From NCBI GenBank assembly GCA_020137815.1, contig CM035362.1:4192508-4256507 (forward strand): a stretch of DNA of 64,000 bases, given 5' to 3'. This DNA is from Hormiphora californensis (Eukaryota > Ctenophora > Tentaculata > Cydippida > Pleurobrachiidae). The notes under the pieces are model-generated. The model saw only the letters and a program-made list of their open reading frames with translations. It searched no databases and was not told where the DNA came from. Position 1 is the stretch's first letter, and each line of letters starts with the position of its first letter. The position numbers and the translations under genes were made by a program. Shown in pieces: positions 61,346 to 64,000 of the stretch.

Positions 61346-64000
61346 CAACGAGTGATGGGTGTTCCTGTCTCGAGAAGGGAATGTGGTACGATGGTTCTGG
61401 ATGTGTGGACGTTAATGAGTGTGACATGTACCACCCCTGTGGAACAGGTAATTAATTAATTAATTGAATCTCCAAAATTAGTTAATTCTCGAAATTAGTT
61501 AACTATATTTAGTTAACTCGCCAATTTAATTAATTATTTGGATAATCATATCTGATGAGTTGTCGCATCCAATTAACTATCCAATCAACAAACTGCATAC
61601 TGCTGCAGCAGGTTACTGCGTGACAGGTTACTGACTACTGCGTGACAGCCGTAACATGTCACGTGATGACGTAACACGGCACGTGATGACGTAACATGTC
61701 ACGTGATGACGTCACATGTCACGTGATGACGTCACATGTCACGTGATGACGTCACATGACATGTGATGACGTCACAAGTCACGTGATGACGTTACATGTC
61801 ACGTGATGACGTCACAGGTTATCAACTTTCAAACTACCCTCTACTATTCAGGATACTGTGTGAATCTGGTTGGCAGTTATTTCTGTCTGTGTGAAGGTGG
61901 TTTTGAGTTTGACGGATCTACCTGCCAAGATATTAATGAATGTGAAGTAAACCCTGACATATGCCGCACTGGTGAGTTAGTGATAGATCATAGTTACCAT
62001 AGTAACCACTCTGTAACCACTCTGTAACCAGGTAACCACTGTGTAACCACAATTTTTTTAACACTCTGTAACCATAGTAACCACTAAAAACCATTCCTCA
62101 CAGGGAAATGCGTGAATACAGAAGGATCATTCACATGTAAATGTACGGATCCCGGTACAACCAACTGTCTGAACACATGTCTTCCAGCGACAGAGTGTAA
62201 ACTGTATAACAGCATAAGGAGGATAGCGGGTGTTGTGAGTCGAACTAGACGAGATGCAGGGAATATGGACTATGGAAGCGTTCAAAACTCTGAATTGAAT
62301 AGTGAGGACAGTGAAAATTTAAATTTAGATAGTGAACAAGGGATGGGAGATAGTAAACAAGGGATGGGAGATAGTGAAAACAGTGGGGGATCAGGGATGG
62401 GTGGGAATGATGGGAATGAAAATGGGGGACTGGGAGGAAGCAGCGGTAGCAGTGGTCTTGATGGAAGCAGCGGTAGCAGTGGTCTTGATGGAAGCAGCGG
62501 TAGCAGTGGTCTTGATGGAAGCAGCGGTAGCAGTCGTCTTGATGGAAGCAGCGGTAGCAGTGGTCTTGATGGAAGCAGCGGTAGCAGTGGTCTTGATGGA
62601 AGCAGCGGTAGCAGTGGTCTTGATGGAAGCAGCGGTAGCAGTGGTCTTGATGGAAGCAGCGGTAGCAGTGGTCTTGATGGAAGCAGCGGTAGCAGTGGTC
62701 TTGATGGAAGCAGCGGTAGCAGTGGTCTTGATGGAAGCAGCGGTAGCAGTGGTCTTGATGGAAGCAGCGGTAGCAGTGGTCTTGATGGAAGCAGCGGTAG
62801 CAGTGGTCTTGATGGAAGCAGCGGTAGCAGTGGTCTTGATGGAAGCAGCGGTAGCAGTGGTCTTGATGGAAGGCAGCGGTAGCAGTGGTCTTGATGGAAG
62901 CAGCGGTAGCAGTGGTCTTGATGGAAGCAGCGGTAGCAGTGGTCTTGATGGAAGCAGCGGTAGCAGTGGTCTTGATGGAAGCAGCGGTAGCAGTGGTCTT
63001 GATGGAAGCAGCGGTAGCAGTGGTCTTGATGAAAGCAGCGGTAGCAGTGGTCTTGATGGAAGCAGCGGTAGCGGTGGTCTTGATGGAAGCAGCGGTAGCA
63101 GTGGTCTTGATGGAAGCAGCGGTAGTGGTGGTCTTGATGGTAGCAGTGGTCTTGATGGAAGCAGCGGTAGCAGTGGTCTTGATGGAAGCAGCGGTAGTGG
63201 TGGTCTTGATGGAAGCAGTGGTAGCAGTGGTCTTGATGGAAGCAGCGGTAGTGGTGGTCTTGATGGTAGCAGCGGTAGCAGTGGTCTTGATGGAAGCAGC
63301 GGTAGCAGTGGTCTTGATGGAAGCAGCGGTAGCAGTGGTCTTGATGGAAGCAGCGGTAGCAGTGGTCTTGATGGAAGCAGCGGTAGCAGTGGTCTTGATG
63401 GAAGCAGCGGTAGCAGTGGTCTTGATGGAAGCAGCGGTAGCAGTGGTCTTGATGGAAGCAGTGGTAGCAGTGGTCTTGATGGAAGCAGCGGTAGCAGCGG
63501 TCTTGATGGAAGCAGCGGTAGCAGTGGTCTTGATGGAAGCCGTGGTAGCAGTGGTCTTGATAGAAGCAGCGGAAGCAGTGGTTCTAGAGCCGGCGGCCTT
63601 GGTGGACTTGGTGGTTCAGGCGGAGTAGGCGGTACCGGAGCCTCAGGTCTTAGCGGACTTGGAGGAAGCGGTGGTACCGGAGCCGGCGGCCTTGGTGGAC
63701 TTGGTGGTTCAGGCGGAGTAGGCGGTACCGGAGCCTCAGGTCTTAGCGGACTTGGAGGAAGCGGTGGTACCGGAGCCGGCGGCCTTGGTGGACTTGGTGG
63801 TTCAGGCGGAGTAGGCGGTACCGGAGCCTCAGGTCTTAGCGGACTTGGAGGAAGCGGTGGTACCGGAGCCGGCGGCCTTGGTGGACTTGGTGGTTCAGGC
63901 GGAGTAGGCGGTACCGGAGCCTCAGGTCTTAGCGGACTTGGAGGAAGCGGTGGTACCGGAGCCGGCGGCCTTGGTGGACTTGGTGGTTCAGGCGGAGTAG
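61346..64000 (+). CDS. Secreted EGF-domain protein with giant Gly/Ser repeats (partial at both ends)
   Basis: Exons seen: about 61346-61447 (start uncertain), 61852-61971 and 62104 to the window end; both introns split Gly codons in phase 1, as usual for EGF modules. The first exon ends a calcium-binding EGF-like module (CSCLEKGMWYDGSGC) and starts another (DVNECDMYHPC). The second gives YCVNLVGSYFCLCEGGFEF and DINECEVNPDIC; the third finishes that module (KCVNTEGSFTCKC). Then come NCLNTC, a possible furin site (RTRR before D) and an acidic linker with DSEQGMGDSKQGMG. Next is a 27-bp repeat array coding GSSGSSGLD, then a 93-bp array coding a 31-residue Gly-rich unit (AGGLGGLGGSGGVGGTG...). 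One extra G near 62873 breaks the frame (stop at 62880-62882), but the shifted frame stays open to 64000. It is probably a matrix, cuticle-like or adhesive protein; I do not recognise a named family. Confidence 0.8.
61651..61817. repeat. 20-bp minisatellite with TCACGTGA and TGACGTCA motifs in an EGF-gene intron
   Basis: Eight full copies start every 20 bp from 61651 to 61791, with a partial copy at 61811. Most units contain a TCACGTGA E-box palindrome and many contain a TGACGTCA (CRE-type) palindrome. The array lies in the intron between 61447 and 61852, ending about 35 bp before the acceptor. Confidence 0.92.
62440..63580 (+). repeat. 27-bp coding tandem array (GSSGSSGLD unit)
   Basis: About 40 head-to-tail copies of a 27-bp unit, each coding Gly-Ser-Ser-Gly-Ser-Ser-Gly-Leu-Asp. 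Most copies are identical; later copies carry substitutions such as GSG for GSS, shorter units (GSSGLD near 63141) and D to E (LDESSG). A single-base insertion near 62873 shifts the frame. Copies downstream of it are as regular as those upstream. Confidence 0.95.
63589..64000 (+). repeat. 93-bp coding tandem array, Gly-rich 31-residue unit
   Basis: Near-identical copies start at about 63592, 63685, 63778, 63871 and 63964, the last cut by the window end. The unit codes Gly-rich sequence with regular Leu, Ser, Val, Thr and Ala. It continues in frame with the shifted part of the GSSGSSGLD array. The near identity suggests recent expansion or strong homogenisation. Confidence 0.95.

Noticed and set aside
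62885-63628. Open frame of Val/Met/Ala repeats (VLMEAAVAV)
   Set aside because: It is an off-frame reading of the 27-bp GSSGSSGLD array.

Overview
The window is from an animal nuclear genome. It has spliced genes with GT-AG introns, extracellular-matrix and Golgi genes, dense (CT)n/(GA)n microsatellites and many short inverted-repeat transposons. The collagens are true type IV chains: a Cys-Cys N-terminus, a CNGT motif in the 7S region, and a double C4 (NC1) domain. Their second C4 half lacks a lysine where eumetazoan chains carry the sulfilimine-forming hydroxylysine. That fits an early-branching animal such as a sponge or ctenophore, but the sequence alone does not settle which.

Layout. 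1-7.25 kb holds repeats and no recognisable gene. 7.26-17.47 kb (+) is a complete 15-exon polypeptide N-acetylgalactosaminyltransferase (576 aa) with type II membrane anchor, catalytic domain and R-type lectin domain; two of its introns hold long fold-back transposons. 17.5-25.1 kb is a transposon graveyard of fold-back elements, including a 2.5 kb Mutator-like fold-back with a 9 bp target duplication. 25.16-48.21 kb (-) is a tandem cluster of three type IV collagen genes: gene A (16 exons, 1889 aa), gene B (7 exons, 903 aa visible, no 5' end found) and gene C (11 exons, 1819 aa). Exon phases and total lengths of A and C close exactly. 48.2-61.3 kb has no gene I can support. Parts of it (49.45-51.2, 52.1-53.8 and 57.18-58.4 kb) look like corrupted sequence with every base stretched into homopolymers. 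61.35-64 kb (+) is the middle of a secreted protein with calcium-binding EGF-like domains, a furin-like site and a long Gly/Ser repeat region running off the window end.

The collagens, the EGF/Gly-rich protein and the mucin-type O-glycosylation enzyme are all secretory or extracellular-matrix functions. The most unusual structural signals are splice acceptors duplicated in tandem together with the first bases of the downstream exon, minisatellites that start at splice donors, a fragment of collagen gene A copied 27 kb away, and a possible alternative NC1 arrangement between genes C and B.
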